Below are positions 24,701 to 33,695 of a DNA stretch of 64,000 bases, piece after piece (position 1 is the first letter of the stretch; every line of letters begins with the position of its first letter). The translations under genes were made by a program, and so were the position numbers. The DNA is taken from contig NZ_CP156891.1 in assembly GCF_019249795.2 (NCBI RefSeq), forward strand, positions 3,053,466-3,117,465, written 5' to 3'. This DNA is from Segatella copri (lineage in GTDB: Bacteria > Bacteroidota > Bacteroidia > Bacteroidales > Bacteroidaceae). Below the pieces are notes generated by a model. The model saw nothing but the letters and a program-made list of their open reading frames with translations. It searched no databases and was not told the origin of the DNA.

Positions 24701-25175
24701 AGAATACCACAGCGGTAAAGGCAGAAGAGAACGCATAAACCTCACCCTCGACAGCTGAGAACCAGAAGGTATCGCTGAAGGTGTAGATGAGTGCGCCCAC
24801 CATACCGGATGCCTCGATGGCAATCAGCTTGCTGGTAGTCAGTTCTTTCCTGTCGCTGATGACGAGTCGGCGAGCCAGGTGGGTGATGGTCCAGAAGAGG
24901 AACATGATACAGACGGCGCTCAGCAGGGCGCTCATCGTATTTACCATCTTGGCTACCTGGGTAGTGTCGCTGGCGAAATGTGTGAAGAAATTGCCTAAAA
25001 GCATGAAGAATGGTGCCCCAGGTGGGTGACCGATCTCCTGCTTGTAAGCAGTCGTAATAAACTCAGGACAGTCCCAGAAGCTGGCTGTCGGTTCAATTGT
25101 GGAACAATAAGTGAACGCCGCAATGATGAATGCGACCCATCCGAAGATATTGTCCACTAATCTGTACTGTTTCAT
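21741..25175 (-). CDS. DUF2723 membrane protein, glycosyltransferase-like
   Basis: A 1144-residue protein with about a dozen membrane helices in its first 700 residues and a soluble C-terminal part with TPR-like helices (about 1020-1120). The N-terminus (FWDCPEFITTAYKQEIGHPP, with an acidic pair in the first loop) is the DUF2723 signature and resembles GT-C protein O-mannosyltransferases. Members occur throughout Bacteroidota, where general O-glycosylation of exported proteins is known. It is a single transcription unit with its own -7 box and terminator. Confidence 0.88.
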   Translation of the reverse strand: MKQYRLVDNIFGWVAFIIAAFTYCSTIEPTASFWDCPEFITTAYKQEIGHPPGAPFFMLLGNFFTHFASDTTQVAKMVNTMSALLSAVCIMFLFWTITHLARRLVISDRKELTTSKLIAIEASGMVGALIYTFSDTFWFSAVEGEVYAFSSAFTAVVFWLILKWEDHADEPHSDRWLVLIAYMTGLSIGVHLLNLLCIPAIVLVYYYKKVPHANLKGSLLALFLSFLVVVAVLYGVVPGIITVGGWFELFFVNTLGCQFNTGEIVYIICLVASVIWGIYETCHASEKNEKKQNIAFVLGFGMLGIPFYGYGWTAAITGIIVLVILWFVLGYKRKQEVVTGVDESTGITKKKMQLLPLISARVKNTALLCMLMLMIGYSSYALIVIRSSANPPMDQNSPEDIFTLGSYLSRDQYGDRPLFYGQAYTSQVALEVDGNMCKPVMKEGAPVYQRKEKASADEKDSYFVVSHKNKYIYAQNMLFPRMYSSDHAQAYEDWMGGVEGTEIPYDRCGESIMVKMPSQFDNIRFFLSYQCNFMYWRYFMWNFAGRQNDIQGNGEPEHGNWITGFSFIDDSLYGDQSKLPDDLKENKGHNVFYCMPLILGLIGLFWQAWYTRKKKVMKNGKEEEVLLPIGIQQFWIVFFLFFMTGLAIVIYLNQTPMQPRERDYAYAGSFYAYAIWCGLGVLAIIDILKRKMKLSGTAVTAIVAVITLLVPIQMASQTWDDHDRSNRYTCRDFGQNYLMSLQEKGNPIIFTNGDNDTFPLWYNQEVEGVGTDARVCNLSYLQTDWYIDQMMRPAYNSPSVPITWPRLDFCSGTNEYVSVEPEAKKQILDFYKQDPENAKKQFGDEPFELKNILKNWVRSKNPDMHFIPTDTLYVTIDKEAVKKSGMMMASDSIPDKMVISLAGKSALYKNDLMMLEMLAQCNWTRPLYVALTVGEENYMNLGDNFVQEGLVNRITPFTTNKPGAKNFDTEKAYHNIMTRFKFGNLKQKGLYIDETTMRMCYTHRRLLAQTALQLIAEGKKQKAINILKKADTEIPAYNVTLDYMSGGLDMARGWLMTGQKAKGKEYIEAVWKNASQYLNYYLSLPNDRFLQAEHDCIRQIMIMQSICEAAGMVSPQLEQKYEKQLNNLYRLYHGRGGRMPEGNQ

Positions 25176-25252
25176 TATTGTTTAAACTTTAATGTATTAT
25201 ATTTCTTTCTGAATGCTTTCTCTGTGCCTTTCAAAAAGGCACATTCCAATTG

Positions 25253-25260
25253 CAAAGATA
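25253..25260 (-). promoter_or_regulatory. -7 box of the DUF2723 gene
   Basis: Read on the minus strand this is TATCTTTG, about 78 bp before the start. The leader contains a small hairpin (GTGCCTTT/AAAGGCAC near 25224-25242). Confidence 0.6.
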
Positions 25261-25322
25261 ATAAAAAGATGAGATAATATGGATTTTTGCACCTGTTTTT
25301 TAGGCATTATTATATAATAAGC

Positions 25323-26024
25323 CTATACATTTAAGAAATGCTCTTCCAGTTTCTCTCTCGGCATATCTGCCGTATCGTGGTAGTGGAGATGATGATTTAC
25401 GCAGGCGATGTGCTTTACGTTATTGAGCACTTCGGCTACATCATGGCTTACGATGATAATGGCGCACTCCCGGTTGATCTGTTCCAGCATCTCGTACATC
25501 TGCTTCTGGAAACGGCGGTCGATGTAGGTGTTGGGCTCATCCAGTATCACTACATCGGGTTTCGAAACAATGGCGCGGGCGAGGAGTACTCGCTGCAGTT
25601 GTCCGCCGCTCAAGGCTGCGATATGGCGGTCTTTCAACTCCGTGAGCTGCATCTGTTCCAGACAGTCGAGTACCTGCTGGTGCTGTGCCTGGGTGTATCT
25701 GGAAAAGAGGCTCTTGGTCCTGCTGAGGCCGGAGAGTACCACTTCATAGACGGAGATAGGAAACTGTTTGTCGAGATGATTGTATTGGGGCAGATATCCC
25801 ATGCTGATTTCCCTTACTTCCTCTCCGTCTTTATAAAAGCGGATGCTGCCGTCTGTGGGTTTCAGCAGTCCCAGAATAAGGCGCATGAGGGTTGTCTTGC
25901 CACCACCGTTGGGACCGATGATGCCAAGATAATCGTCTTTGTAGACGGTGAGGTTGATATCGTGGAGCACCTCCTTGCCTTCATAGCCTGCAGAAAGATA
26001 CTCGATTTTTATGATTGGAGTCAT
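25323..26024 (-). CDS. znuC: zinc/metal ABC transporter ATP-binding protein
   Basis: A 233-residue ABC ATPase of the metal (ZnuC/MntB) type. Walker A is GPNGGGKTT, the signature LSGGQLQRVLLARA and Walker B VVILDEP, followed by NTYIDRR and the switch His in IIVSHD. I take the ATG at 26024 (MTPIIKIEYLS); the open frame extends further but into the upstream lipoprotein gene. It lies 13 bp after the binding-protein gene, so both are one operon. No permease gene is in the operon or elsewhere in the window. Confidence 0.85.
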   Translation of the reverse strand: MTPIIKIEYLSAGYEGKEVLHDINLTVYKDDYLGIIGPNGGGKTTLMRLILGLLKPTDGSIRFYKDGEEVREISMGYLPQYNHLDKQFPISVYEVVLSGLSRTKSLFSRYTQAQHQQVLDCLEQMQLTELKDRHIAALSGGQLQRVLLARAIVSKPDVVILDEPNTYIDRRFQKQMYEMLEQINRECAIIIVSHDVAEVLNNVKHIACVNHHLHYHDTADMPREKLEEHFLNV

Positions 26025-26037
26025 ATTATTGTAGTTT

Positions 26038-26943
26038 TTACTTCCCAACAACGATTTTCTTGCCTTGTACCGCTGCTGCCGCTTCCTGCATCGCCCAGTT
26101 CCAGTCGCCCTGCAATGGATTGATATCCATTGGCTTGGTGTGGCTCTCGTTGATGAAGGTTGTGGTGTTGCGGTTGGCAAATTCTGCTTGAATCAGGCAG
26201 AACTTGATCTTTTCTTTTCTGGCTCTCTCGATGAGGCTCTTCAGCTGGGCGGCACTCGGCTCCCTGCCTTCTTCCTCTATGGCAAGCTGCTCCAGCTGGT
26301 AATCACGGGCAAAGTATGTGAGGATAGGGTGATAGATCACAAACTTGCGTACCATCTCCGGATTATCCTTGAAACTCTTTCTGATGATGCTGTCCTGCCT
26401 GTCGATGCTGCAGAGCAACTGCTGATAGTTTTTCTGGAAGAAAGTCTTGTTTTCCGGTTCCAGTTGGCAGAGTGCCTTGAAGATGTTGCTGGAGATGATG
26501 CGGGCGTTTTTGCAACTCATCCATACATGCGGGTCGGTATTGCCGCCTGGTGTCTTGGCAGGCGTGATGCCTGTGGAGGTATCTATCACCTTCATGTCAG
26601 GAGCGTTGTCCTGCAGCTTCTTCATCCAGGTCTGTTCGAAACCGATGCTTCCCACTTTCAGATAGAGGGCACTCCTGGAGAGTTCCATCATCTGCTGGGC
26701 ATAAGGCTCGTAAGTTTCAGGATTGTTGCCGTTGGATACCATCACGTTGACATCCACCTTATCTCCGGCAATCTTATCAACGAAAAACTTGTAGGGAGGG
26801 ATAGTTACGGTAACAGCAGGTTTGCCATCGCTGTTGGCGACAGATTCCTTTCCGTTACTTTCTGCGGTGTGGCCTTTCTGCTGGCTGCCTTTACAGCCCG
26901 CGAAAGCCACGCATAATATAATAAGGTATAAATACTTTCTCAT
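26038..26943 (-). CDS. znuA: zinc ABC transporter substrate-binding lipoprotein
   Basis: A 301-residue lipoprotein (LIILCVAFAGC lipobox, then KGSQQKGH) of the ZnuA/TroA cluster A-1 family. Metal ligands expected in the family are seen as NTDPHVWMS and VIYHPILTYFARDY, and a later Glu in LAIEEEGREPSAAQ. The His-rich loop between the first ligands of many zinc-specific members is absent. It is followed by the ATPase gene. Function: capture of zinc or manganese in the periplasm. Confidence 0.87.
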   Translation of the reverse strand: MRKYLYLIILCVAFAGCKGSQQKGHTAESNGKESVANSDGKPAVTVTIPPYKFFVDKIAGDKVDVNVMVSNGNNPETYEPYAQQMMELSRSALYLKVGSIGFEQTWMKKLQDNAPDMKVIDTSTGITPAKTPGGNTDPHVWMSCKNARIISSNIFKALCQLEPENKTFFQKNYQQLLCSIDRQDSIIRKSFKDNPEMVRKFVIYHPILTYFARDYQLEQLAIEEEGREPSAAQLKSLIERARKEKIKFCLIQAEFANRNTTTFINESHTKPMDINPLQGDWNWAMQEAAAAVQGKKIVVGK

Positions 26944-26991
26944 AAGCAGTCAATCTATATGAATCAATTCTTTGTTTTCTTTGCAGCTTGT

Positions 26992-27444
26992 TTAAAAGAT
27001 GAAACTGAGTCCGTAAACCAGCAGTACATATCTCAACACCTTTCCGATGGTGATGCTGATGACAGAAATCACGATGTTGGCTCTCGTCAGTCCCAAAACG
27101 ATGGTGATGGCACTGCCCAACAGGGGCAGGAAGGCAAAGAATCCCATCCAGGCTCCTCTGTCGGCCATGAAATGCTGAGCCTTGTCAAGACTCTCTTTCT
27201 TTACATGCAGATATTTCTCTATCCATTCCAGCTTGCCCATCCGTCCTACGCCATAGTTGAACATAGAACCGAGCACATTGCCGATGCTTCCATACAGTAC
27301 GAGCTGGATAGGTTCCAGTCCGGCAGCCTGTAAGCCCGACATGACCACCTCGCTGCTGAAGGGAAAGAAACTGCCGGCAAGGAAGGCTGATACCAGCATG
27401 CCCCAGTAGCCCCAGCTCATTAAGAAATCTATAATCCAACTCAT
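26992..27444 (-). CDS. YqaA-type DedA-like membrane protein
   Basis: A 150-residue inner-membrane protein with four or five hydrophobic segments. The N-terminal YWGMLVSAFLAGSFFPFSSE and the Gly-rich reentrant region (GNVLGSMFNYGVGRMG) are typical of the YqaA/SNARE-associated DedA superfamily, implicated in lipid carrier or membrane homeostasis. Its start overlaps the stop of the upstream membrane-protein gene by 4 bp, so the two are coupled. Confidence 0.82.
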   Translation of the reverse strand: MSWIIDFLMSWGYWGMLVSAFLAGSFFPFSSEVVMSGLQAAGLEPIQLVLYGSIGNVLGSMFNYGVGRMGKLEWIEKYLHVKKESLDKAQHFMADRGAWMGFFAFLPLLGSAITIVLGLTRANIVISVISITIGKVLRYVLLVYGLSFIF

Positions 27445-28388
27445 AGTAATATGCTCTCTGGTACGAGTATGTTGTAAGCCATGATAAGTACCAGCATGAT
27501 GAGCAGCAGGATGAAGGATATGTTGGTAAACTTACCTCTGGTGAATGTGATGAAATGGGCGATAAGCGGTGCTGTATTCACAATCAGGATGCCGCCCAGT
27601 TCCTGTATATATTGAGGCTGGAGGACGATGAAGATGATGCAGGCAACCGATATCATGATAAACGTTTCGTAGATCATGCGGGTTCGTATCTTATCGCCGT
27701 AGCTGGTGCGTATGAAGTGGATGGAACCGATGATGGTGAGCAGGATAACGAAACTCAGGTCCAGTACCTGATGGTCGGTAACCTGCGAATAATCAAAGAG
27801 TTCGCTGTAGTTGATGAGTTCGCAGAAATGGTCAGCCAGCCCCTGTATGTTGTCGGTATAGAAGAAATAACCGGCTGCAAACCAATAGGGCACGATGAGA
27901 CCTACTAGTGTTGCAAAGAATGTCTTTACGCTAAACGAGAGGGTAAACACCATCATCATAATCCACAGGATAGGCATGAAATAGCCTATCTGCACGAAAA
28001 CCATCGATGCCAGACCGATGCAGGCAAAGGCGTAGAAAGTCCAGCCTGTTGAGCGTTTATCCTGATAGCAATTCCAGATAATGAGATAAAAGGCGATGAA
28101 ACACATCGTCACAATACTGCTTTTTAAAGAGGGGTGGGAGAGTCCTGTCATCGTCAGTAATGCCAGAAAAGTGCAGGATACCATTCGGCTGTAGGTACGC
28201 ATCAGGGCATTACGGTTGTTCAGTTCCACCATCAGCAGGGTAGACATGGCTGTAAAAGCAAATTCTACCCAGATATTGGATACCAATAAACCTACTGCAA
28301 CCCAAACCAGCGTGGCAAGGGTTGCAGTAATAGGTAAAGAGTAGCGGCTAGCCGCTACTTTATTTTGAAAAGTTTTCTTTCTTAACAT
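27441..28388 (-). CDS. hypothetical polytopic membrane protein
   Basis: A 315-residue protein with about nine to ten membrane helices and short loops (NIWVEFAFTAMSTLLMVELN near the start). It may belong to the DUF6427-type Bacteroidota proteins, but I cannot confirm it. It lacks ABC-3 permease features, so it is unlikely to be the missing zinc permease. It sits 19 bp after purD and is coupled to the YqaA-type gene. Confidence 0.72.
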   Translation of the reverse strand: MLRKKTFQNKVAASRYSLPITATLATLVWVAVGLLVSNIWVEFAFTAMSTLLMVELNNRNALMRTYSRMVSCTFLALLTMTGLSHPSLKSSIVTMCFIAFYLIIWNCYQDKRSTGWTFYAFACIGLASMVFVQIGYFMPILWIMMMVFTLSFSVKTFFATLVGLIVPYWFAAGYFFYTDNIQGLADHFCELINYSELFDYSQVTDHQVLDLSFVILLTIIGSIHFIRTSYGDKIRTRMIYETFIMISVACIIFIVLQPQYIQELGGILIVNTAPLIAHFITFTRGKFTNISFILLLIMLVLIMAYNILVPESILL

Positions 28389-28407
28389 CTAATTCAACAT
28401 TAAAAAA

Positions 28408-29676
28408 CTAAAGGTCCTGTCCGATATCAGAACGGAAGTACTTGTCGGTGAACTGGATCTTCTGTGCCTCAGCAAAGCTCTTCTTCAAGGCTTCTTCCTT
28501 GTCCTTGCCGTAGCTGCTTACGCAGATGACACGACCACCGTTGGTTACTACCTGACCATCCTTCATGGCTGTACCGGAGTGGAATACTACTGAACCTTCT
28601 ACATCGTCGATGCCCTGGATAGGATAACCCTTCTTGTAAGCCTCAGGATAACCGCCGCTTACGAGCATCACGCAGACTGCATCACGCTCATCAAACTCGA
28701 TGCTGCGCTTGTCCAAATCGCCTGCTGCTACACCTTCGAAGAGATCCACGATGTCGCTCTTCAGACGGAGCATCACGCTCTCAGTCTCTGGATCACCCAT
28801 ACGGCAGTTGTACTCGATGACCATAGGCTCGCCTTCAACGTTGATCAGACCGAAGAAGATGAATCCCTTATAGTCGATGTTCTCCTCAGCAAGTCCCTCT
28901 ACAGTAGGACGGATGATGCGCTCGTCAACCTTCTGCATCCACTCCTTGGTAGCGAATGGTACAGGGGTAACGCTACCCATACCGCCGGTGTTCAGACCGG
29001 TATCGTGCTCGCCGATGCGCTTGTAATCCTTAGCCTCAGGCAGAATCTTGTAGTTCTTGCCGTCGGTCAATACGAATACAGAGCACTCAATGCCGCTGAG
29101 GAATTCCTCGATGACTACGCGTGCAGAAGCGTTGCCGAACATACCGCCGAGCATCTCCTTGAACTCTTTCTTAGCCTCTTCCAGGGTAGGGAGGATGAGA
29201 ACGCCCTTACCGGCGCACAAACCGTCAGCCTTCAATACATAAGGAGCCTTCAGTGTCTCCAGGAATTTCAAGCCTTCCTCTACGTGCTCGCCGTCGAAAG
29301 TCTCATACTGGGCAGTAGGGATGTTGTGGCGCTTCATGAACTTCTTGGCGAAGTCCTTGCTGCCTTCCAATACGGCGCCAGCCTTTGATGGACCGATGAC
29401 AGGGATGTTCTGGGTGCGAGGATCGTTCTTGAAGTCATCGTAAACACCCTTTACCAATGGGTCTTCCGGACCAACTACCACCATATCAACGCCATTTTCT
29501 ACTGTGAAGTTCTTGAGCGCCTCAAAGTCGTCTGCCTTGATATCTACGTTCTCGCCGACATTCTGTGTACCGGCATTACCAGGAGCGATGAAGAGTTTCT
29601 CACACTTCTCGCTCTGAGCGATTTTCCATGCTAAGGCGTGCTCGCGGCCACCGCCTCCTAACAATAAAATTTTCAT
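28408..29676 (-). CDS. purD: phosphoribosylamine-glycine ligase
   Basis: A 422-residue GAR synthetase, the second step of de novo purine synthesis (phosphoribosylamine + glycine + ATP). The N-terminal [18 protein letters not shown], the ATP-grasp core ([35 protein letters not shown]) and [14 protein letters not shown] are all present, and the length is normal. It heads a minus-strand run with the two membrane-protein genes. Confidence 0.95.
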   Translation of the reverse strand: MKILLLGGGGREHALAWKIAQSEKCEKLFIAPGNAGTQNVGENVDIKADDFEALKNFTVENGVDMVVVGPEDPLVKGVYDDFKNDPRTQNIPVIGPSKAGAVLEGSKDFAKKFMKRHNIPTAQYETFDGEHVEEGLKFLETLKAPYVLKADGLCAGKGVLILPTLEEAKKEFKEMLGGMFGNASARVVIEEFLSGIECSVFVLTDGKNYKILPEAKDYKRIGEHDTGLNTGGMGSVTPVPFATKEWMQKVDERIIRPTVEGLAEENIDYKGFIFFGLINVEGEPMVIEYNCRMGDPETESVMLRLKSDIVDLFEGVAAGDLDKRSIEFDERDAVCVMLVSGGYPEAYKKGYPIQGIDDVEGSVVFHSGTAMKDGQVVTNGGRVICVSSYGKDKEEALKKSFAEAQKIQFTDKYFRSDIGQDL

Positions 29677-29710
29677 TTGCTGTAAGTTATTGTTTGTTAT
29701 TTGATGTAGA

Positions 29711-29741
29711 AGTAAACTCCCCTTTTTCGGGGGATGTTTAC
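29711..29741 (-). terminator. terminator of the dipeptidyl peptidase gene
   Basis: AGTAAACTCCCC pairs with GGGGGATGTTTACT around the T-rich loop; it lies 11 bp beyond the stop of the minus-strand gene and upstream of purD. Confidence 0.65.
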
Positions 29742-29751
29742 TCCTAGATAT

Positions 29752-32046
29752 TTACTTGAGATAATCGAAGAAATAATTGCTGATGCGCTCATGCAGATGA
29801 GTGCTCTGATGACCTCTCATGTTGTGAGGCTCGCCAGGATAGACGAAGAAGTCTGGCTGGGTGCCTGCTGCGATGCAAGCCTTGAGGAAGGTGAGGCAGT
29901 GCTGTGGCACTACGGTCACATCGTTCAAGCCTTGGATAATCTGCAGCTTGCCCTTCAGGTTCTTTGCCTGATAGAGCAGAGAGGTCTTCCTGTAACCCTC
30001 TGGGTTGGTCTGTGGGGTGTCCATATAGCGCTCGCCATACATCACCTCGTACCAGTGCCAGTCGATAACCGGACCGCCTGCTACGCCTACCTTGAACACA
30101 TCAGGGTGGTTGGTCATCAGCGAGATGGTCATGAATCCGCCGAAGCTCCAGCCGTGAACGCCAATCTTGTCAGCATCTACGTAAGGAAGCGTCTTCAGAT
30201 ATTCTACGCCCTTCATCTGGTCTTGCATCTCAATCTGTCCGAGCTGGCGGAAGGTAGCCTGCTCGAAAGCCTTGCCACGGTTCTCGCTTCCACGGTTGTC
30301 GAGGATGAAGAGCAGATAGCCCTTTTCTGCCATGTAGGTTTCCCAACCACGGCTAGAGTAGTTCCAGCGGGCATCTACGTTGTGGGCATGAGGTCCACCA
30401 TATACATATATAATGGTAGGATACTTCTTGTTTGGATCGAAGTTTACCGGCTTCACCATTCTCCAGTAGAGGTCAGTTTCGCCATCGGCAGCCTTGATGG
30501 AACCGCAGCTGTACTCAGGCACATTGTAGCCCTTCCAAGGGTTCTCGGCAGTGAAGTAAGCGGTGCGCTTGCCGTTCTCGGTGTTCACAAGAGCTATCTT
30601 GCGAGGCACGGTAGGAGTAGAGTAGTTGTCGAAGACATACTGTCCGTTCTCGCTCAAAGTAGCGCTGTGCCATCCCTTGCCGCAATCATCTACCAGCGTA
30701 CGCTTGCCGGTTTTTGTATCTACGGCAAAGATGTTTCTCTGGATAGGCGATTTCTCGTTGGATGCGATGATGATACTCTTGCGCTTGGTGTTGAAGCCGA
30801 GTACTTCCATCACCTCCCATTTACCGGAAGTCAACTGCTTGATTTCGAGCGATTCTGTGTTGCTGGCCATGCGGCTTCCGTGCTTGCCCAGGGTGCAGAG
30901 ATAGAGGTGGTTGTAGCCATCCTTGCGGCTCTGCATGATAAAGCTGTTGCTGTCCCAAGGCAGGAACTGGATAGGGTGGCAAGGCTCCACGTATTTCTCG
31001 TCGGTCTCGCGATAGAGTTCGCCTGTCTTCTCGCCGGTTTCTGCATTGTAGGCAGTCAGACGGCAGTCGTTCTGGTCGCGGTTCAGTTCGAACATATAGA
31101 TGGTCTTGCTGTCCGGACTCCATGCGATGTTGGTAAAATAGCGGTCGGTTGGATCGCCAGCCTTCAGATAGACGGTCTTGCCGGTCATGCAGTCGAACAC
31201 GCCTACGGTTACCTTGTGTGATGTCTCGCCTGTCATCGGATACTTGTCTGGTGCAGGAGTAGCAATGCAACTCTGTGTTTCAGGATGATTGAAACCGATT
31301 TCCGGGATGTCGACCTGCGGATAGTCGGTTACCATACTCTGGTCCATACGATAGAAGGCGAGCAGTTCGCCGTTCGGACTCCAGAAGGTTCCCTTGCTGA
31401 TACCGAACTCATCGCGGTGAACACTCTGTCCATAAACAATTTCGCGGCTTCCGTCCTTTGAGAGCTGGAAATCGTGAGATTTCTTCTCTTTTGTCAAGGC
31501 GTTGCTGGTTACATCGAAGGTACGCACATAGAGGTTGCTGCCCTTCAGATAGGCGAAGGCGTTCTGCTGGGCATTAGCCTCCAGGAGGTTCTCGCCGTCA
31601 GCAAAATCCATCTCGCTCAGCAGCTTATGCTTCTTGAAGTCTACGGTATAAGTCTTGCTGCCGTTGCTTACCATCACGATGCTCTTGCCTGCAAACGGGA
31701 AGAGAGCATTGTAGAGGGCTCTTACCTTGATGTCTTTGGTAGGAGCAATCCACTGGTTGATGTCATTGATGCCGAAGAGTCTGGTCTCCTTGCCTGTCGT
31801 CTTGTTGACGAGATAGCAGGCATCCACATCCTGGCGAACGAGTTCATTGCCCCACCAGGTGCACCAGCGGTTCTTAGCTACCATGTTACGATAGTTGTTG
31901 CCGCCGAAGTTCAGGTCTTCCAATGTAAAGGTTTTCTCGCCTTTCTGAGCAGGAACCACGCCCTGAGCCTGTAAGTCGGTTGCATTCATAGCCATCATAA
32001 TCATAGCAGCAAAAGATAATTTATAAATTGAATTCTTCAGATTCAT
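29752..32046 (-). CDS. S9B dipeptidyl peptidase IV-like protease
   Basis: A 764-residue exported serine protease that removes Xaa-Pro (or similar) dipeptides from peptides in the periplasm. I start at MNLKNSIYKLSFAAM (32046), which gives a normal signal peptide ending near DLQAQ; the frame extends 11 codons upstream. An eight-bladed propeller region covers about 50-480, and the alpha/beta hydrolase domain holds the nucleophile GWSFGGFMT, the Asp in QGLNDVTVVPQH and the His in GEPHNMRGH. DPP-IV enzymes of gut Bacteroidota act on dietary proline-rich peptides. Confidence 0.92.
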   Translation of the reverse strand: MNLKNSIYKLSFAAMIMMAMNATDLQAQGVVPAQKGEKTFTLEDLNFGGNNYRNMVAKNRWCTWWGNELVRQDVDACYLVNKTTGKETRLFGINDINQWIAPTKDIKVRALYNALFPFAGKSIVMVSNGSKTYTVDFKKHKLLSEMDFADGENLLEANAQQNAFAYLKGSNLYVRTFDVTSNALTKEKKSHDFQLSKDGSREIVYGQSVHRDEFGISKGTFWSPNGELLAFYRMDQSMVTDYPQVDIPEIGFNHPETQSCIATPAPDKYPMTGETSHKVTVGVFDCMTGKTVYLKAGDPTDRYFTNIAWSPDSKTIYMFELNRDQNDCRLTAYNAETGEKTGELYRETDEKYVEPCHPIQFLPWDSNSFIMQSRKDGYNHLYLCTLGKHGSRMASNTESLEIKQLTSGKWEVMEVLGFNTKRKSIIIASNEKSPIQRNIFAVDTKTGKRTLVDDCGKGWHSATLSENGQYVFDNYSTPTVPRKIALVNTENGKRTAYFTAENPWKGYNVPEYSCGSIKAADGETDLYWRMVKPVNFDPNKKYPTIIYVYGGPHAHNVDARWNYSSRGWETYMAEKGYLLFILDNRGSENRGKAFEQATFRQLGQIEMQDQMKGVEYLKTLPYVDADKIGVHGWSFGGFMTISLMTNHPDVFKVGVAGGPVIDWHWYEVMYGERYMDTPQTNPEGYRKTSLLYQAKNLKGKLQIIQGLNDVTVVPQHCLTFLKACIAAGTQPDFFVYPGEPHNMRGHQSTHLHERISNYFFDYLK

Positions 32047-32073
32047 TATATTCTTTACTTTATCGGGTTTAAC

Positions 32074-32104
32074 ACCCATGCGTCGTGAAACACGACGTAT
32101 GGGT
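32074..32104 (-). terminator. hairpin downstream of the RNA methyltransferase gene
   Basis: Arms ACCCATGCGTCGTG (32074-32087) and CACGACGTATGGGT (32091-32104) pair over 14 bp with a three-base loop. There is no U tract on the minus strand, so it may act as an mRNA 3' end stabiliser rather than a classical terminator. Confidence 0.6.
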
Positions 32105-32114
32105 CGATATGTCT

Positions 32115-33695
32115 TTAATCCTCGTCGTCGAAGTCAACGCTGAAGTTCTTCTTGCCTCCGCGCTTGCCTCCGAAATCACGGCCACCACGTTTGTCGCCCT
32201 TGAAGCCACCACGCTTGTCGCCTTTCTCGAAACGCTTTCCGTCGCGCTTGCTACCGAAGTCACGGCCACCCTTGCGGTCGCTCTTGAAGCTGCGGCTGCC
32301 ACGCTTCTCATCGTCGTCATCATTGCGTCGACCGCCACCGATACGTGAACGGCCGCCCTTATGGAACTCTGCACGCTTCTTCTCGAAGTCTTCTAGACGG
32401 TGAGTATGGAACTTGAAAGAACGGATATCGTCCTCCTCGTTTTCAGTCTCCTCGCTTACACGCTTCTTGAATTCACGCTCCTTCTTGAAACGGTGCTTCT
32501 GAGCCATCTCGCTCTTCTCGCGCTCAGTCTTCACAATACCGCCTTCAGAACGGAAGTCCTTCATCTTGCCGTCGAACATCACATACTTGCGGAATTCGCA
32601 CTCCAAGCTTCCGTTGAATACAGGAATCTTGATAGATGGTTTCAGACCAATCTGCTCGAAGCACTCCTCGCGGTAGCTCAATACCCAAGCCTCGTTGCCG
32701 GCAAAAGCCTTCTTGAAGCGCTCACCTATCATCTTGTAGGTGTTCAGGAGGTTAGGGGTAGAGATGCGCTCACCGTATGGAGGGTTCATCACGATGATGC
32801 TCTTCTCGGCTGGCTGGGTGAAGTCCTTGAAATCAGCCTGTGAGATGGTGATGTCCTTGCTGAGACCGGCAGCACGAACGTTGAGATTAGCTGTATTGAC
32901 AGCCTTCATGTCAACATCGTAACCATAGATATGGTGCTCGAACTCGCGCTCCTGAGAGTCGTCGTTATAAATCGTATCGAAGAGATCCTGGTCGAAATCG
33001 TTCCACTTCTCGAAGGCAAACTCCTTGCGGAATACACCTGGAGAGATGTTTCGGGCGATGAGGGCAGCTTCGATGGCGATGGTACCTGAACCACACATCG
33101 GGTCGATGAAATCGCATTCGCCCTTCCAGCCGGTCATCAGAATCATACCTGCAGCGAGAACCTCGTTCAGAGGAGCCTCTACCTGCTCCTGGCGGTAGCC
33201 ACGGCGGTGCAGACTCTCACCACTCGAATCGAGACTCAAGGTGGCATTGTCTTCTGCAATGTGGATGTTGAGGCGGATATCCGGGTTAGATACGCTGATA
33301 TTTGGACGTGTACCCTGCTTCTCGCGGAACCAGTCAACAATCGCATCCTTTACCTTGTAGGTTACGAAGCGTGAGTTGCGGAACTCCTCTGAGTAGACTA
33401 CTGAGTCAACCGAGAAAGTCTTCTTCACATCTAAGATGTCATCCCACTTGATCTTCTGAATCTGATCATACACCTCTTCAGCGCTTCTAGCCTTGAAGTG
33501 CTTGATAGGCTTTAAGATACGGATGGCTGTGTGCAACTGGAAGTTAGCACGATACATCATTTCCTTGTCGCCTGTGAAAGACACCATGCGGCGACCGATC
33601 TGTACATTATTGGCACCCAACTGGGTGAGCTCTTCAGCCAAGACAGGCTCGAGGCCCATGAAGGTCTTGGCAATGAGTTCAAATTCCTGTTCCAT
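32115..33695 (-). CDS. THUMP-domain RNA methyltransferase (RlmL-like) with basic tail
   Basis: A 526-residue protein. Residues 1-160 carry the ferredoxin-like and THUMP RNA-binding parts; the Rossmann methyltransferase domain (about 165-390) has GWKGECDFIDPMCGSGTIAI and the catalytic NPPYGER. By family it makes m2G in 23S rRNA (RlmL N-terminal activity). Unusual is the last 130 residues: a charged helix, then a stretch rich in Arg, Lys, Gly and Asp with repeats such as KRGGFKGDKRGGRDFGGKRG, absent from E. coli RlmL. The start overlaps the upstream cysE end by 17 bp. Confidence 0.88.
   Translation of the reverse strand: MEQEFELIAKTFMGLEPVLAEELTQLGANNVQIGRRMVSFTGDKEMMYRANFQLHTAIRILKPIKHFKARSAEEVYDQIQKIKWDDILDVKKTFSVDSVVYSEEFRNSRFVTYKVKDAIVDWFREKQGTRPNISVSNPDIRLNIHIAEDNATLSLDSSGESLHRRGYRQEQVEAPLNEVLAAGMILMTGWKGECDFIDPMCGSGTIAIEAALIARNISPGVFRKEFAFEKWNDFDQDLFDTIYNDDSQEREFEHHIYGYDVDMKAVNTANLNVRAAGLSKDITISQADFKDFTQPAEKSIIVMNPPYGERISTPNLLNTYKMIGERFKKAFAGNEAWVLSYREECFEQIGLKPSIKIPVFNGSLECEFRKYVMFDGKMKDFRSEGGIVKTEREKSEMAQKHRFKKEREFKKRVSEETENEEDDIRSFKFHTHRLEDFEKKRAEFHKGGRSRIGGGRRNDDDDEKRGSRSFKSDRKGGRDFGSKRDGKRFEKGDKRGGFKGDKRGGRDFGGKRGGKKNFSVDFDDED

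Noticed and set aside
25323..26180. Long form of the metal ATPase starting at 26180
   Set aside because: The extra 52 codons lie inside the binding-lipoprotein gene and lack ABC character; the ATG at 26024 gives the normal start.
29734..31221. A 495-codon frame antisense to the dipeptidyl peptidase gene
   Set aside because: It mirrors the GC-rich third positions of the real gene and crosses its terminator; no family resemblance.
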